A stretch of 64,000 nt of DNA from Prorocentrum cordatum (Eukaryota > Sar > Dinophyceae > Prorocentrales > Prorocentraceae), in NCBI GenBank assembly GCA_963575745.1, contig CAUYUJ010014751.1, positions 1 to 64,000 on the forward strand. Direction: 5' to 3'. Shown here one piece after another: positions 62,960-64,000 of this stretch (positions are counted from its first letter, which is position 1; each line of letters opens with the position of its first letter). The position numbers and the translations under genes are program-made. The notes beneath the pieces were generated by a model. The model saw nothing but the letters and a program-made list of their open reading frames with translations. It searched no databases and had not been told where the DNA came from.

Positions 62960-63965
62960 CCTGGTAATTAGGAGGTTAGGGTCAGTTCCGGGCGCGGAAT
63001 TGTCGGGTGGGTGTCCCAAAAACAAAGCTCCCAGGGTGGCGGGGGTCGGACCTGTTGGGGACCTGGTGAGTACCTGGTGGGTACCTGGTAGGGGGTCAGG
63101 GTCGGTTCCGGGCGCGGCATTGTCGGATGGGGGGCCCCAAGATCAATCAGCGTCGAATCGGGAAATCGGATCGCATCGGAATGTGCGTCGGCTCGGGCTG
63201 CATCGACACGGAGTCGAAATCGGATCGGCTCGGCCGGGCCAAGATGCACAGCGTCGCCACGCACCGAGCGCCGCACTCCACCACCCGAGCAGCGGAGCCT
63301 GCTCGGATCGCGCCGGCCGGCCTCGATGCCGCACCGCATCGATCGGAGCAAACCGGGCCCCCCCCCTGAGCTCCGAGGCTGCAACAAAAAGGTGCAACCT
63401 CGCGCACAGAGCACGAGTGGGCCCCTTCGACCCCATCTCCCTGCGCGCCGTTCCTCGAGCGGGGTCCATCTGTGAAGGCCCCGGGGCCCGAGCTGGAGCG
63501 AGAGTGCCCCGCTCGAGGCCCTGGAGCCGCCAGGGCGGGTGCCCCCGAAGGGTCTTCTGCGACTCCTCCTCTTCCTCCTCTTCCTCCTCCTCCTCCTCCT
63601 CCTCCTCCTCCTCTTTCCGTCCTCCTCTCCTTCCTCCTCCTCCTCCTCCTCCTCCTCCTCCTCCTCCTCCTCCTCCTCCCTCCTCTCGGCCCCCGAAGGG
63701 TCCTCTGCGCCCGTCGGCGCCCGCCGCCGACGGGCGCCCCACGCGGCCGGCCGCGCTGGCGGCAGGGCGCCCGGGGTCTTTGGGGGGAGGAGGCCCCTCG
63801 CCGCGGCCCGCCGAGGGGGCACGTCACTGCAGGCCCGGTCAGGTCTACCTGCACGGCACACGCAGTTCCACCCCTCGCTTCGGTGCACCCCCTTCCCTCC
63901 TGCATTCCTCCTCACTTCCTCCTCCTCCTCCTCCTCCTCCGCCTCCTCCTCCTCCTCCTCCTCCT
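62960..63965. repeat. ATCGGATCGG-rich repeat, family B-like piece, (CTC)n tracts
   Basis: 63000-63125 repeats ACCTGGTGGGTACC and GGGTCGGTTCCGGGCGCGG. 63130-63330 is TCGGATCG-rich like 10215-10450. 63370-63510 is weakly like family B. 63560-63685 and 63915-63965 are (CTC)n. No gene was recognised to the window end. Confidence 0.5.
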
Positions 63966-64000
63966 CTCGGCCGGATTGACTTGCATGGCATTCCCCCCCG

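Overview
The window looks like nuclear DNA of a dinoflagellate. Grounds: GC-rich sequence in which every frame stays open; long (GGA)n/(TCC)n, (GTC)n and (TG)n tracts; three relics of the dinoflagellate spliced leader (SL); a multi-exon gene whose inferred introns are GC-AG or GA-AG, not GT-AG; and LINE retrotransposons with AP-endonuclease, reverse transcriptase and, in one of them, RNase H and zinc-binding tails. No rRNA, tRNA, CRISPR array or bacterial operon was seen. The genus cannot be fixed from this sequence; a Prorocentrum- or Symbiodiniaceae-like genome would fit.

Layout. 1-686 (minus) is the 5' part of a gene cut by the window edge, with an SL relic inside its open frame (retrogene). 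3235-10163 (minus) is the best cellular gene: eight exons, reconstructed here with fully consistent phases, give a 762-residue partial membrane protein that looks like a TRP/polycystin-type cation channel. Its introns are bounded by direct repeats and several carry terminal-inverted-repeat elements. 10.2-13.7 kb is repeats, including a roughly 1.2 kb cassette-plus-satellite element that recurs inverted at 54.5-55.8 kb. 13.7-15.0 kb (minus) holds an SL-headed Gln/Ala-rich coiled-coil coding segment, probably a decayed retrogene. 15-19 kb is dispersed repeats and small foldback elements. 19.5-26.4 kb (minus) is a nearly complete LINE (ORF1 with a RanBP2-like finger; ORF2 with endonuclease, RT, RNase H and a zinc tail) with an SL relic at its 5' end and (GGA)n tracts on both sides. 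27.6-31.3 kb is a composite foldback with a GGA core. 31-43 kb is satellites and simple repeats. 43.6-44.1 kb (minus) is a LINE 3' fragment split by an intron-like element. 45.2-49.4 kb (plus) is a second LINE (endonuclease, RT, two C2H2 fingers), followed by two small unrecognised ORFs to 50.2 kb. 50.6-53.7 kb is a family of hairpin-bearing repeats. 56.2-59.5 kb is a 3.3 kb near-palindrome without a convincing gene. 59.5-64 kb is repeats.

How the parts relate: most of the window is mobile or repetitive DNA. The LINEs supply the reverse transcription that could explain the SL-bearing retrogenes and a poly(T) insertion flanked by an 18-bp duplication. Short inverted-repeat elements sit in the introns of the channel gene, and one interrupts a LINE reading frame, which fits intron gain by transposition. 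Exon boundaries are inferred from reading frame, AG acceptors and flanking repeats; no transcript evidence was available.
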